From positions 4,517,501 to 4,581,500 of the forward strand of contig CATNEN010000005.1 of assembly GCA_950097015.1 (NCBI GenBank): a stretch of 64,000 nucleotides of DNA, given 5' to 3'. The translations under genes were made by a program, and so were the position numbers. The notes under the pieces are model-generated. The model worked only from the letters and a program-made list of their open reading frames with translations. It did not search any database and was not told where the DNA came from. Shown here in pieces: positions 1 through 12,095 of this stretch (positions are counted from its first letter, which is position 1; each line of letters opens with the position of its first letter). The stretch comes from Macrostomum hystrix. Lineage: Eukaryota; Platyhelminthes; Macrostomidae.

Positions 1-936
1 TGAATAATCAGCTGAGATGCAGTGACTGAATAATCAGCTGAGATGCAGTGACTGAATAATCAGCTGAGATGCAGTGACTGAATAATCAGCTGAGATGCAG
101 TGACTGAATAATCAGCTGAGATGCAGTGACTGAATAATCAGCTGAGATGCAGTGACTGAATAATCAGCTGAGATGCACTGACTGAATAACCAGCTGAGAT
201 GCACTGACTGAATAATCAGCTGAGATGCACTGACTGAATAATCAGCTGAGATGCACTGACTGAATAATCAGCTGAGATGCACTGACTGAATAATCAGCTG
301 AGATGCACTGACTGAATAATCAGCTGAGATGCAGTGACTGAATAATCAGCTGAGATGCAGTGACTGAATAATCAGCTGAGATGCAGTGACTGAATAATCA
401 GCTGAGATGCAGTGACTGAATAATCAGCTGAGATGCAGTGACTGAATAATCAGCTGAGATGCAGTGACTGAATAATCAGCTGAGATGCAGTGACTGAATA
501 ATCAGCTGAGATGCAGTGACTGAATAATCAGCTGAGATGCAGTGACTGAATAATCAGCTGAGATGCACTGACTGAATAACCAGCTGAGATGCACTGACTG
601 AATAATCAGCTGAGATGCACTGACTGAATAATCAGCTGAGATGCACTGACTGAATAATCAGCTGAGATGCACTGACTGAATAATCAGCTGAGATGCACTG
701 ACTGATTAACCAGCTGAGATGCACTGACTGAATAACCAGCTGAGATGCACTGACTGAATAACCAGCTGAGATGCACTGACTGAATAACCAGCTGAGATGC
801 ACTGACTGAATAACCAGCTGAGATGCACTGACTGAATAATCAGCTGAGATGCAGTGACTGAATAATCAGCTGAGATGCACTGACTGAATAATCAGCTGAG
901 ATGCACTGACTGAATAATCAGCTGAGATGCAGTGAG
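1..936. repeat. 26-bp satellite array, about 36 copies, truncated at the window edge
   Basis: A 26-bp unit containing AATCAGCTGAGATGC is repeated head to tail from base 1 to about 934, so the array continues left of the window. Units differ mainly at two positions: GCAGTG versus GCACTG, and AATAAT versus AATAAC. The variants occur in blocks rather than at random. Each unit has a CAGCTG hexamer, the core of an E-box. No reading frame is conserved. Confidence 0.97.
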
Positions 937-1312
937 TTTTAAAGTCCATAGTGATTTTAAAAAAGAAAATAATAAATGCAATTTTTTAGTCCAAAGAAGG
1001 CATACTACAGTTGTTTAAGTTATAATATTATTTCGTAACTGCCATTTATTTTTTTTAATTAAAAGTTTTTTTTCACAATACATGGGTACAAAATTTGATA
1101 AGTCAGCTAATACTAAACACAGCAGCAATTAAAAGCACCTTAACAGCGAACAAACTTTTTTCATCATAAAATTTGAATTCAGAAAGACAGTGGTTCCTAT
1201 CAGACAAAAATTTTGGCTAAAAAACTTACATTAGCCCATTTAACTAAATCTAATTTCTCTCCCCTAACAAATAGCTTGTAGAAGCAATTCTGAAGCTCAA
1301 TATACAGACTAT
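937..1312. other. AT-rich spacer, no gene seen
   Basis: Unique AT-rich sequence between two tandem arrays. I see no exon, RNA gene or mobile element in it. Confidence 0.6.
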
Positions 1313-2210
1313 GCCATTAACTTCCAGCCAATCAGAGAATCTCAAGCTTAGATCCATTCCCAGCCAATCAGAGAATCTCAAGCTTATATCCATTCCCAGC
1401 CAATCAGAGAATCTCAAGCTTAGATCCACTCCCATCCAATCAGAGAATCTCAAGCTTAGATCCACTCCCATCCAATCAGAGAATCTCAAGCTTAGATCCA
1501 CTCCCATCCAATCAGAAAGTCTCAAACTTAGATACACTCCCATCCAATCAGAGAGACTCAAGCTTAGATCCACTCCCATCCAATCAGAGAGACTCAAGCT
1601 TAGATCCACTCCCATCCAATCAGAGAGACTCAAGCTTAGATCCACTCCCATCCAATCAGAGAGACTCAAGCTTAGATCCACTCCCATCCAATCAGAGAGA
1701 CTTAAGCTTATATCCACTCCCATCCAATCAGAGAATCTCAAACTTAGATCCACTCCCATCCAATCAGAGAGACTCAAGCTTAGATCCACCCCCATCCAAT
1801 CAGAGAGACTCAAACTTAGATCGACTCCCATCCAATCAGAGAATCTCAAGCTTAGATCCAGTCTCATCCAATCAGAGAGACTCAAGCTTAGATCCACTCC
1901 CATCCAACCAGAGAGACTCAAGCTTAGATCCACTCCCATCCAATCAGAGAATCTCAAGCTTAGATCCACTCCCATCCAATCAGAGAATCTCAAGCTTAGA
2001 TCCACTCTCATCCTATCAGAGAATCACAAGCTTAGATCCACTCCCATCCAATCAGAGAGCGGATGGGAGTGGATCCAATCAGAAGAATCTCAAGCTTATA
2101 TCCATTCCCAGCCAATCAGAGAATCCTAAGCTAAGAGATAGTTCCAGCCAATGAGAGAATCCCAAGCTAAGATATATTTCCAGCCAATCAGAGAATACCA
2201 AGAAGATTTG
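1313..2210. repeat. 36-bp minisatellite with a CCAATCAGAGA core
   Basis: About 24 units of about 36 bp, each with CCAATCAGAGA followed by a (A/G)CTCAAGCTTAGATCCA-like part. The right end decays into diverged units. Because 36 is a multiple of three, long open frames appear on both strands with a 12-residue period; these are artefacts. The same CCAATCAGA core recurs in a MARS2 intron array (3612-3995) and, inverted, in the ATRAID intron array (61335-61790). The array lies just 3' of MARS2. Confidence 0.95.
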
Positions 2211-2260
2211 AAGTGTCAATGATTGTAATTTAGGATGAAAACACGATAAGAAAAGTGGAG

Positions 2261-5200
2261 TTAATCATCGGCCAATATTCTCCTATCAATAAGATGAGCA
2301 GGAGTTTTAGCCAAGACAGGCAATCCGCCGGGGCACAGCAAAGCATTAGCAACAATTGAACAATCATTAGTGTCAGATAGGCCAGCCAGTTGCATTAGGT
2401 TTGGTCCCAGACTTGGACACAGTGGTGTCAAATGCAATCCAGAAATCCTCAGGCTAGCAAACACCAGTGTTAGCAGCGAGTCTAAATTTTGCAACGACTC
2501 AGCCTTATCAGATTTAGCCAGTTGCCAGGGTCGCCAGCGATCCCAAATGGAGTTTGCCGAACGCCAAACAGACACCAGATCATCGGCTACCCGATGGACA
2601 CGCATTTCAGACCAATGAGCTGAAATGGAATCTGTTAGGCCGAGAAGTTGATCGACAAATTGTTGCTCATTTAGTTGACTGGCGTGCCAATGCAGATCGT
2701 CGATTGATGCCACAGGAGGCAGCGGTCGGCGATTCACCTGTGAAATAAAACGACATAAAAAACACTCAGCGAGATTTTTGTGCAAGGATGAGAGATTAGA
2801 GCGGCTTGAGATAGGCCAAGGTGAGATTAAAATCACAATCACAAGGTGAGATATCAGGCTGAGATTAGATACACAGCAAGGCGAGATATCAGGCTGAGAT
2901 TAGATATACAACAAGGTGAGATATCAGGCTGAGATTAGAGCTCACAAGGATGAGATAAGAACAGTAATTAGTTGGGATACCTAGGATGGTACAGAATAGG
3001 ATGGCAAAGAATGGGATCAGAGTAGGAACACAGACACACCTTGGCACTAGTAGCTCTAGCAGCCAGGTTAGCCATACAGTTGACCAGTTCGTCGTTGACA
3101 ATGTGAAGTGCGCGGGCCACTTGAAAATCGGCATCCTCTCCGCTAACAGGCCCAGATCTGAGCAGTGAGTACCTCAGGCCGTCTCTAGTTAGCTGCTCAA
3201 ACAATTGTTCGTCTGGTCGAACAACATTACCCAACGATTTGGACATTTTACGTCCGCCGGACAGCCAATGACCGTGGCAGAAAATTCTTTTAGGCGGCTC
3301 CAGGCCGATACCAATTAGTATGGCTGGCCAAAGAATGGCATGAAAGCGTAGAATATCTTTGCCAACTATTTGATCAGTTGGCGGCCAAGTAGACAGCTGA
3401 TTAGGATAGCCTGCCACTGTCAGATAGTTGCACAAGGCGTCAAACCAAACGTAGATTGTCTGCGACAGATCCGAAGGCACCGGAATGCCCCAACCGCCGG
3501 GTGTGGAGAATCGAGCGGTTGGACGACTAACTGATAGACGGTCTGGTGTTGAAGACAGCTGGTGCAGTGCCAGCTCCGAGTATCTGGGGTGATTGGGAGC
3601 CGCAATTAAATGATTCTCAACCAATCAGAGACATTCTAAAAGCTAAATCATTTTCAACCAATCAGAGTGATTCTTAAGCGAAAACATTTTCAACCAATCA
3701 GATAAGATACTCTCAAGCTTAACTACCACGCACAAATAATCAGAGAATCCTAAGCCAGTTTATACTCAACCAATCAGAGAACACTAAGCCAATTATACAC
3801 AACCAATCAGAGAACACTAAGACAATTATACTCAAACAATCAGAGAATACTAAGCCAGTTTATTTTCAACCAATCAGAGAATACTAAGCCAGTTTATTTT
3901 CAACCAATCAGAGAATAACTAAGCCAGTTTATTTTCAACCAATCAGAGAATACTAAACCAATTTTTACTCAACCAATCAGAGAATCCCAAGTCACTGGTA
4001 TAATTTACACTGACGTCAAACTCACTTGTCAGGCAGTACAACTCGTCCGGCAGTTAGATACTTTCGCACCTCCTGTTTGAGCTCCTTGAGTTGAAATAGC
4101 CAATTAATCTCTGAGCACATCTCAACCGGTTGTCCGGTGTCGCGTATAACAAATCGATCAGATGAGTCGCTAGATTTCACTATATCCTCGGGCGATACAA
4201 AACACTCGTCTGCTAAGGAATACCATCCTTCGTAACTGTCTTTAGTTAATAAACCATTTTTAAACAGATTCCGCCAGACAGAAGACACACAATGTGCGTG
4301 CTCAGAGTCAGAAGTTCTCACAAAATTGCCATTGTAGTCAATTCCAGCCAAGTCAAATAGTTGACGAAATTTCGCCGCGTTTGTCGAACAAAATGCTTCT
4401 ACATTATTAAATCCCGCTAGAATAGATGCTTTCTCAACCTTCTCACCGTGCTCATCACATCCGGTGCTCAGTAGGGTTGGCCTGCCTAGCAACAGGCGAT
4501 TGTAGCGAGACAGGGCGTCAGCTAGACAACTGCTGAACAGGTGACCAATATGCGGCTCTGGTGTGAATTTGAGTATAGATGCGGACAGAATTAGAACAGG
4601 TAACTTACATATTCGAACATGTAGATAACACTTCAGAGCAAAGGTAGATAACAGATAAGAACAAGTAGATAACATATTAGAACAGGTAGTTCAGATAAGA
4701 AAAGGTAGTTCAGATAAGAACAAGTAGATAATAATAGAACATGTAGATCAGATAAGAAAATGTAGATAATATTAGAAGAGGTAGTTAAGATTAGAACAGG
4801 TAGTTAAGATTAGAACATGTAGATCAGATTAGAACAGGTGAATCAGTTTAGAACAGGTAGTTAAGATTAGAACACGAAGATCAGATTAGAACAGGTAGAT
4901 CAGATTAGAACACGTAGATCAGATTAGAACAGGTAGTTAAGATTAGAACAGGTAGATCAGATTAGAACAGGTAGATCAGATTAGAACAGGTAGGTCAGAT
5001 TAGAACAGGTAGTTCAGATTAGAGCAGTTAGATCAGATTAGAACAGGTAGTTAAGATTAGAACATGTAGATCAGATTAGAACATGTAGTTCAGATTAGAA
5101 CAGTAGATCAGATTATAACAGTAGATCAGATTAGAACAGGTGGATCGGGTTAGAACAGGCAGTTAAGATTAGAACAGTAGATCAGATTAGAACCGGTAGA

Positions 5201-6052
5201 TCATATTAGAACATGTAGATAGTTAAGATTAGAACAGTTAGTTAAGATTAGAAGGTAGATCAGATTAGAAGGTAGATCAGATTAGAACAGGTGGATCAGG
5301 TTAGAACAGGCAGTTAAGATTAGAACAGTAGATCAGATTAGAACCGGTAGATCATATTAGAACAGGTAGATCAGATTAGAACAGGTGGATCAGGTTAGAA
5401 CAGGTAGTTAAGATTAGAACAGTAGATCAGATTAGAACCGGTAGATTATATTAGAACAGGTAGATCAGATTAGAACAGGTAGTTAAGATTAGAACATGTA
5501 GATCAGATTAGAACAGGTAGATCAGATTAGAACAGGTAGTTGAGATTAGAACAGTTAGTTAAGATTAGAAGGTAGATCAGATTAGAAGGTAGATCAGATT
5601 AGAACAGGTGGATCAGGTTAGAACAGGCAGTTAAGATTAGAACAGTAGATCAGATTAGAACCGGTAGATCATATTAGAACAGGTAGATCAGATTAGAACA
5701 GGTGGATCAGGTTAGAACAGGTAGTTAAGATTAGAACATGTAGATCAGATTAGAACCGGTAGATCATATTAGAACAGGTAGATCAGATTAGAACAGGTGG
5801 ATCAGGTTAGAACAGGTGGATCAGGTTAGAACAGGTGGATCAGGTTAGAACAGGTGGATCAGGTTAGAACAGGTAGTTAAGATTAGAACAGTAGATCAGA
5901 TTAGAACCGGTAGATCATATTAGAACAGGTAGATCAGATTAGAACAGGTGGATCAGGTTAGAACAAGAAGATCTGATTCATAAAAACAAAGGCTTACCAG
6001 CATTGACATAGTAGATTGGTGTTGTCACAAAGTAGGTGGCAGCCTTTCTCAT
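2261..6052 (-). CDS. MARS2: Mitochondrial-type methionyl-tRNA synthetase, four exons
   Basis: Charges tRNA-Met with methionine, here in the mitochondrial form of the class I enzyme. Exons on the minus strand are 6052-5998, 4557-4026, 3583-3040 and 2737-2261, giving 535 residues against 593 in human. Exon 1 gives YFVTTPIYYVNA and exon 2 continues with PHIGH (residues 20-24, the HIGH ATP-binding motif) and CDEHGEKV. Exon 3 holds WGIPVP, QTIYVWFDAL and the KMSKS loop (308-312). Exon 4 is the anticodon-binding helical domain with a weakly conserved PWQL. The long zinc-knuckle insertion of the cytosolic enzyme is absent, which supports the MARS2 type. Splice sites are GT-AG and phases 1, 2, 0 match. 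The first Met is preceded in frame by a stop and leaves only about six residues before the catalytic core, so no mitochondrial presequence is visible; an unseen upstream exon is possible. Introns 1-3 all carry tandem repeats. Confidence 0.92.
2785..2962. repeat. Short tandem repeat in MARS2 intron 3
   Basis: Roughly four imperfect units of about 36 bp containing GAGATATCAGGCTGAGATTA lie in the intron between the last two MARS2 exons. Confidence 0.75.
3612..3995. repeat. 34-bp minisatellite with CCAATCAGAGA core in MARS2 intron 2
   Basis: About 11 units, each CCAATCAGAGAA followed by a part like TACTAAGCCAGTTTA. It starts a few bases from the exon 3 acceptor and fills most of the intron. The core matches the array at 1313-2210, although the rest of the unit differs. 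Confidence 0.9.
4600..5975. repeat. 19-bp minisatellite filling MARS2 intron 1
   Basis: About 70 units of GATTAGAACAGGTAGATCA and variants (AGTTAA for AGATCA, GGTGGATCAGG, ACCGGT). Variant order repeats with a longer period of about 310 bp (compare 5235-5400 with 5550-5715), showing higher-order duplication. It abuts both neighbouring splice sites. Confidence 0.95.
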
Positions 6053-6059
6053 TATAAGA

Positions 6060-7050
6060 TTTTATTCTAGATTTCAGACTTTGTTTAGAAATGTCTTGGC
6101 TGAAAGAATTGTAGCGAGGGAATATATAACGTTAAATTTACAACAAATAATCTAAATTAAGACTTAAACTCAAAGTCACAGACAGTAAACTGCGGCGAAT
6201 ATAAGTAGTTTTAGTGGAAATTGAATAAACGAACAACATATTTTTTAAACATTACAAAACACCACATAAAAATGTATATTTAAATGAAAAAAATTCCCCA
6301 TTTGGCACATTTGGAAGCAATAAAAATATAAATACGCATTAAAAGGTAGTAAAAACTCTTTCAGCACTACTTGCTGCCAATAATTCAGTAGTATAAGTAG
6401 ACACAAAAATGGAGCAATGAAAAATGCGCAAAACGATTAAAACTTGATCCGGCAAAAACAGAGACTAGAAGAAAATTTGACACCAGAAAAGAAGAGAAAT
6501 TTTGTACATTTTTTCAATCTAACGTAGATATTAAAGCTAGGATATAGACATTATTCCCAAGGGAAATCTTGGGCCATTTATCAGTTTCATCCGAACTCTA
6601 ATTAAAGAAATAAATTAGCATAACTCATCTGCACTTCTTATAGTTTGTTTTAGATCGCGACAAACAGAAATTTTTTATCATAGTCACAAAAGTTGCAATA
6701 CTAATTTACGATTCCAAAATCAAATTTAGTTCAGCGGAGGAAAAAAAACGTTAAATAATTATCAGAACTTTGTCCGTTTCTGAGAGTAGCATATTGTTAC
6801 CATAGCAACTTCGATTTAACATTTATTTTTATTTTTTAATTTGTTTTTTTTCAGAGACAAAATAATTTATTACTAATAATATCGGTTTATACAAAAATAC
6901 TAATTTGCGTAAAAATTACCGAACTGATTAGCTAGAAAACATGCTTTCTTAGATGTTTAGATGTTTAGAATTATCTAGAGAGTAGATAATTAACATATCT
7001 TCTTTCATTTTAAGCGTCGAAACCGTCAGTTGACTAGACAGAAAGCTAAT
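6060..7050. other. AT-rich spacer upstream of MARS2, no gene seen
   Basis: Unique AT-rich DNA between the MARS2 start and the syntrophin 3' end. It probably contains the MARS2 promoter and any missing 5' exon, but I cannot point to a supported exon or promoter element. Confidence 0.5.
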
Positions 7051-7054
7051 TAGG

Positions 7055-7215
7055 GTGAGACAGAGGGTGAGATTATGTATGAGACAGGGTGAGATAGTAG
7101 ATGAGAAAGAGGGATGAGATAATGGGTGAGATAATGGGTGAGATTAGGGGTGAGACAGGGGGTGAGATAGTGGGTGAGACAAAGGGTGAGATTATGCGAC
7201 ACAGGGGTGAGACAG
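7055..7215. repeat. Short GGGTGAGA minisatellite
   Basis: About 10 imperfect units of 14-18 bp such as GGGTGAGACAGA and GGGTGAGATAGT, immediately 3' of the syntrophin stop codon. Confidence 0.8.
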
Positions 7216-7279
7216 AGCGAGATGCGGATGAGAACAGCAGTTAAACTTGCTCATCAGACACAGGACAACAGTGTTATGA

Positions 7280-10200
7280 TCACTGCCGAGGCGGCTCCGT
7301 TTGACTAGCCGCGAGTCTAGCCGAAAATGCCGGATCAACGGCAGCCAGCTTGCTAGACAAGAATGCGTGAAGGACAATTAGCAACAACTGCAGATCCGGA
7401 GTTTGCACCACCCTGACAGTGGTGGGTGCCAGGTGTGCTGCACTAAGCGGCGACTCGCTAAAGTACAAATATAGCGTCTGATCCCGATCGTCTGAGGTCC
7501 GTCTCAAATTGGAGAAACTGTGCGACCAGCTCAGCTGTCGCCTCCCGGGTCTAGTCGAAACTGAGTCAACAAAAGTGGCAGTTTTTCGGCTCAAATCGCT
7601 GTTAAATTGAACGCCATTGTTCAGATCGAAGGTTAACGTGCCGCTGACTTCCTCGCATGTCACCTTCAAAATTATGCGAAAATGTGTCATATTTGGTTTC
7701 TAGGAAAATCGCGAAATACAATGCACGGTTTCTTGGAAAGGCTTTAAGTGTAATGGGTCCGTCTGATTATTTGGTATAAAAATACTTAAATGAATATGAA
7801 CTTAATATCTTGGAAATCCAGAACTTGAATATTGTTAATTCTTAGAAAATTAAAAACAATATATTTTAAACTTTTTGGAAAATCTAGAACCAAAATATTT
7901 TGATTTCTTAGATAGCCAAGTAAAAAAAATTTCCTGGAAAAAAATCTAGAAAATTTTTTATGTACAAAAATCTTTTTTGCAAAATCTAGAATCGGATTTT
8001 TTTCTTTTGTTAATCCGAATTGTTTATTTCTTGGAAAATCTTGAGCAGGAATTGTATTCTTGGAAAATCGAAAGCAGAGATTGTATATTTCTTGGAAAAT
8101 ATAATGCAGGAATTGTATATTTCTTAGAAAATCTAGAGCAGAAATTGTATATCTCTTGGAAAATCTAGAACCGGAATTGTATATTTCCTGGAAATTCTAA
8201 AGCAGAATTTTAATATTTCTTGGAAAATCAAGACCTATTATTCATTTTATGGGAAACTCTAGAACTGGGGATAATTGATTCCTAGTAAAGGGGCAAATCT
8301 AGACGCAAAGCTATTGGTCCAGTGATTAGAGCATACTGACATCTGACCCAGAGGTCCAGCGTTCGAATCGCAGCCAATGAGACAGATTTTATCCCTAAGC
8401 AAGAAACTTTATTTTCTAGTGCAATCCTTGAGTCCAACATCATGTTTCCTTCTTAAACAAACCTTAAACACAACAGGCGCTCCTCGTCTGGCCCTAGAAG
8501 TGAGCGCTTCAGCGGTCGCTCTGAACCAGCATCGCTCCAGACGCTCCAGATCGTCGCCACTTGCCGCGCTCATGTAGAACGCCTCGCCTCCGCCCCCGGC
8601 GTGCAGGAAGAAGGCGTTGTCGCGCCTATCAAGCTGCTCTCGCGGCGGCAGCACCCGAATGACGCACTTGTACAGCTTCTCCTTCAAGGAATAACTGAGC
8701 CAATCGTCGGCAAGCACCGGCGGCAGCTCAAATAGTAATAGATCTTCCCCACGCAATGCCAGAAACACATCCTGCCATAGGCGACTGCGCAGAGGCGATT
8801 CGTGCAGCGTCAGGCCGAACCAACCGGTGTAGTGCACCGGCATCGACGAACCGGAATGCTGAGCAATCGAATGAGCATTCAGTCTGGCAGCTTGAGCATC
8901 AGATAGCTGTCTAATATTGGCGCGAATCGCTGCGTGCCATTGCTCAGCTGAGTAGTCACCAGAATTTGTGGTCGATTGAAAACGCAAACAACCGGTTGAG
9001 TGTCCGCTCAGTGCGACAACTTCCAGACAGTCGGGCGGGCGCGGCTTGTCAGTGCCGGCTGCGTGACGACGCAGCCTGGCAAATAGCAGCGGGACTGTCA
9101 TCAGGTTGGCCCAGCTGATTTTTGTCGACGTTGTAGACGACGCTGGAATGTCGCTCTGCTCTGTCGACGAGTTCGCCTGAGCTGATCGACGATTGTAGCT
9201 AAGTAGTAGTCTAGCAGCCTGTTTAAGTAGTGTAGAAGGCATTTTATTTACGCCGATGCTAACTTTATATTTTTCACAACATATCGGCAGGAAATTACAA
9301 ATAATAACCAGATAAATATATTTTTTCGAAACATATCGGCTGTAGAACATAACTAGCAAGATTTTTGACAAAAACTATAGTAGTTCATCGTACAATAGTT
9401 CTTTTCATAAGCATAAAGTTTTCAGTACGATAAAAACAAATCTGTGTAAAAAATCGAAACTTTTTCAAAACATATCGGTTAATGAAAACAAATTCAATAC
9501 TTTAATATCGCCCGTTGTCGATAAACATTGGCGTGACTAATAAAAGCTAAAGACAAAAATATTCTAAAAGTTGTCTAGATATATATATATTTCGATACAT
9601 ATCGGCGAATGAAAACACTTTAGCAATGAATCACAAATTCAATACTTTATTATTATCCGTTTTATAAAAATATTGTGCGATCAAAGATTATATAGAAAAT
9701 ATAATATCTATGGGCGTGACTAATAAAAGCTTTTTTAAAAAAAAATTATCATTATTTCGTAATTAACAAAATATCAAAGTCTTTTGTTTTTCGATACATA
9801 TCGGATTTACCTGTCTGTAGTGTTTAACCAGCAGAGTAACCTGTTGACCAGCATTTCGCAGCCTAGCCACAGCCTCAGTGTGGCTAGCTCCATCAACGCA
9901 GGCCTGGTCTATGCGTAGAATAGCGTCGCCAACAAACAAAGGCGGCGATCGCTTTTTTCCTTCTCCGCTGCCATCGCCGGCACGGTCGCCAAGCTGCAGT
10001 CGAGACACCAGAATTGGTAGGCCGCATTCGGAACCGCCGCGAATGCTGAAGCCGAAACTGCCGCGATGATTGCGACAGAGCGACAGCTCGCGAACCAGCG
10101 ACAGACCGGAACGATCGAACTGATTCGTATCCGCTGTAGCGGCAATGCTGGAGTCCCACACGGCGATGGATTCTTGAACTGTGAGACTTGTTGGCGTCAG

Positions 10201-10305
10201 GACCAGGCGTACAGCCAGTTCTAGACCGCGAACAATGTCATCTGATTCAACTAGGTGGGGCTCGCCAGAGATTAAAGTACAGGGCCCAGTTAAAGACAAG
10301 GCCAT
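7280..10305 (-). CDS. SNTG1: Gamma-type syntrophin, three exons
   Basis: Syntrophins are cytoplasmic adaptors of the dystrophin complex: the PDZ domain binds channels and signalling proteins and the C-terminal SU region binds dystrophin or dystrobrevin. Exons are 10305-9811, 9218-8463 and 7663-7280, all phase 0, giving 544 residues (human SNTG1 has 517). Residues 74-163 form the PDZ domain with the carboxylate loop SFGFSIRGG (83-91), PILVSRL and LFVGDAIL. Residues 166-417 correspond to the PH-like region, with YTGW, FLALRGEDLLLFELPP and LDRRDNAFF, which resemble the gamma rather than the alpha/beta proteins. Residues 418-544 are the SU domain (LSWSHSFSNLRRTSDD, LHAFLSSKLAAVDP). The start is the ATG at 10305; the short N-terminus before PDZ is typical of gamma syntrophins. 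Whether it is orthologous to SNTG1 or SNTG2 cannot be told. The exon 2 acceptor at 9218 is the least certain boundary. Confidence 0.9.
7715..8290. repeat. Diverged ~31-bp tandem repeat in syntrophin intron 2
   Basis: Imperfect units around TTCTTGGAAAATCTAGA followed by a variable GCAGGAATTGTATA part. Units are strongly diverged at the edges and clearest at 8025-8190. Confidence 0.85.
8311..8380 (+). other. tRNA-like sequence (tRNA pseudogene or SINE head)
   Basis: It has an A-box-like TGGTCCAGTGATTAGAGC and a perfect B-box core GTTCGAATC. The ends CTATTGG and CCAATGA pair at six of seven positions and the T-arm has a seven-base loop. No good anticodon stem can be drawn, so I do not call a functional tRNA. 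It lies antisense inside syntrophin intron 2. Confidence 0.55.
9270..9810. repeat. Diverged duplication with repeated ACATATCGG in syntrophin intron 1
   Basis: ACATATCGG occurs five times (near 9283, 9331, 9470, 9598, 9797). The stretch GCGTGACTAATAAAAGCT occurs at about 9531 and 9714, each after a similar AAATTCAATACTTTA block. This looks like an old tandem duplication of roughly 190 bp. Confidence 0.7.
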
Positions 10306-10344
10306 CTGGATGACCACTGCTGGATTTAGAACCGGTTGCTAGGG

Positions 10345-11060
10345 CATATTGAACTTTTTCAGAGGATTTTAGAGACTGGGATTATCACTTTAAGGATTAA
10401 GGAGACTGGGATTATCACTTTGAGGATTAAGGAGACTGGGATTATCACTTTAAGGATTAATGAGACTAGGATCTTCAGTTTAAGGATTAATGAGACTGGG
10501 ATTATCAGTTTGAGGATTTAGGAGACTGGGATTATTAGTTTGAGGATTTAGGAGCCTGGGATTATCAGTTTGAGGATTTAGGAGACTGGGATTATTACTT
10601 GTAGTTTGAGGATTTAGGAGACTGGGATTATTACTTGTAGTTTGAGGATTCAGGAGACTGGGATTATTAGTTTGAGGATTTAGGAGACTGGGATTATTAG
10701 TTTGAGGATTTAGGAGACTGGGATTATCAGTTTGAGGATTTAGGAGACTGGTATTATCAGTTTGAGGATTTAGGAGACTGGGATTATTAGTTTGAGGATT
10801 TAGGAGACTGGGATTATCAGTTTGAGGATTTAGGAGACTGGGATTATTAGTTTGAGGATTTAGGAGACTGGGATTATCAGTTTGAGGATTTAGGAGACTG
10901 GGATATCAGTTTGAGGATTTAGGAGACTGGGATTATTAGTTTGAGGATTTAGGAGACTGGGATTATCAGTTTGGAGATTTAGGAAACTGGGATTATCAGT
11001 TTGAAGATTAGGAAACTGGGATTAACAGTTAGAGGATTCAGTAGACTGGGATTATCAGCT
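10345..11060. repeat. 30-bp minisatellite, GGGATTATCAGTTTGAGGAT family
   Basis: About 23 units of 30 bp, each with GGGATTATCAGTTTGAGGAT followed by TTAGGAGACT. The left units have TCACTT for TCAGTT. The same family recurs at 23690-24095 inside DCAF15. The array starts just upstream of the syntrophin start codon. Confidence 0.93.
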
Positions 11061-11064
11061 AAGG

Positions 11065-12090
11065 TAGAAACAGAAAAAGTGCACAGCAATGAACCTGCTG
11101 CAGTAACTGTAGCGAAAAAAAGAAAAGATAAAAGTTATCGCCAGAGAGGCAAAGACCAAGGCAGGATCAAATTATCCACGCTGCCGCTGCCGCTGCTGTT
11201 GCTGCTGAAAGCGGAAAATTGATTGACATACAAGCGACTGCGGAATGGCTAATGATACATCATCGCCTAATTACGAGTGTACAGTTGATGAGGGGTTGCA
11301 TGTAGACTTCGCTTTGGGGTATAATTTGCCAGTGCCACCCATAAAGTAATTCACTAAACAAATGTAACCATAGCCCTAATAATTACAGTTTTAGAAAAAA
11401 ATTAAGACGAATCAACTTGTCGTAAAAAGAACTAGAATTATAAAGAATCGCAAACAGACAGTTACATTGTCAAACTACACCTAGGAAAATGCAAATAGCA
11501 CTTTTTAATTGCACAATATCGTGCTAGCTTTCAAATACTAACAGAAATAGTTAAAATTGTTAACAGTAGAAAGACGATATAATATATTCCCACTGGGAAA
11601 TTTAAAACGGAGCATTTAAAATAGCCACTGCCTATTTCATGTTTGCTTACAAACCGAATCAACTGACCGATTTCTGTGAAAGTCCATCATTTGGATGAAA
11701 CTTTACCCTGTTGACTAGGACAACTATAGGTTTTGCCATTCAATCTCAGTGTTTTGTCATTCATACTCAGCCCCCATAGAATTAATCCAGTCAGTTGGCG
11801 CGGTTTGGCCCATAGACTATCGCTCTGTGCCATTCAATCTCGGGTTTTGTCATTCAAACTCAGGCTTTATAAGCTCGGTCTCTCAAACGCAGTCCTCCCA
11901 AAGACAGCTAAATTACAAATTTCTTCTATACCATTTGCTTACATGGCCCAATTACTTACATGGGCCATGTGCTTACATGGATAATTGTTGAATATCTAGA
12001 CGATGCCGATGTTTTGTGATTCTGGAAGTTCTCCGATCGGATTGTCGGAGCACATCCCCCGTGGTCTACTGTTAAACATGAATAAAATGT
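11065..12090. other. Intergenic spacer, no gene seen
   Basis: Sequence between the syntrophin 5' side and the DCAF15 3' end. It has small local repeats: TTTTGTCATTCA with CTCAG occurs near 11750 and 11845, and a CTTACATGG motif occurs three times at 11938-11980. A 73-codon open frame at 11001-11222 overlaps the minisatellite and has no recognisable domain. Confidence 0.5.
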
Positions 12091-12095
12091 TAAAT

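Noticed and set aside
1250-2129. Long repetitive open frames on both strands (12-residue period)
   Set aside because: They come from a 36-bp minisatellite whose period is a multiple of three; no start context, no splice support, open on both strands.
8311-8380. Functional tRNA gene
   Set aside because: Promoter boxes and acceptor pairing exist but no anticodon stem-loop with U33 can be drawn.
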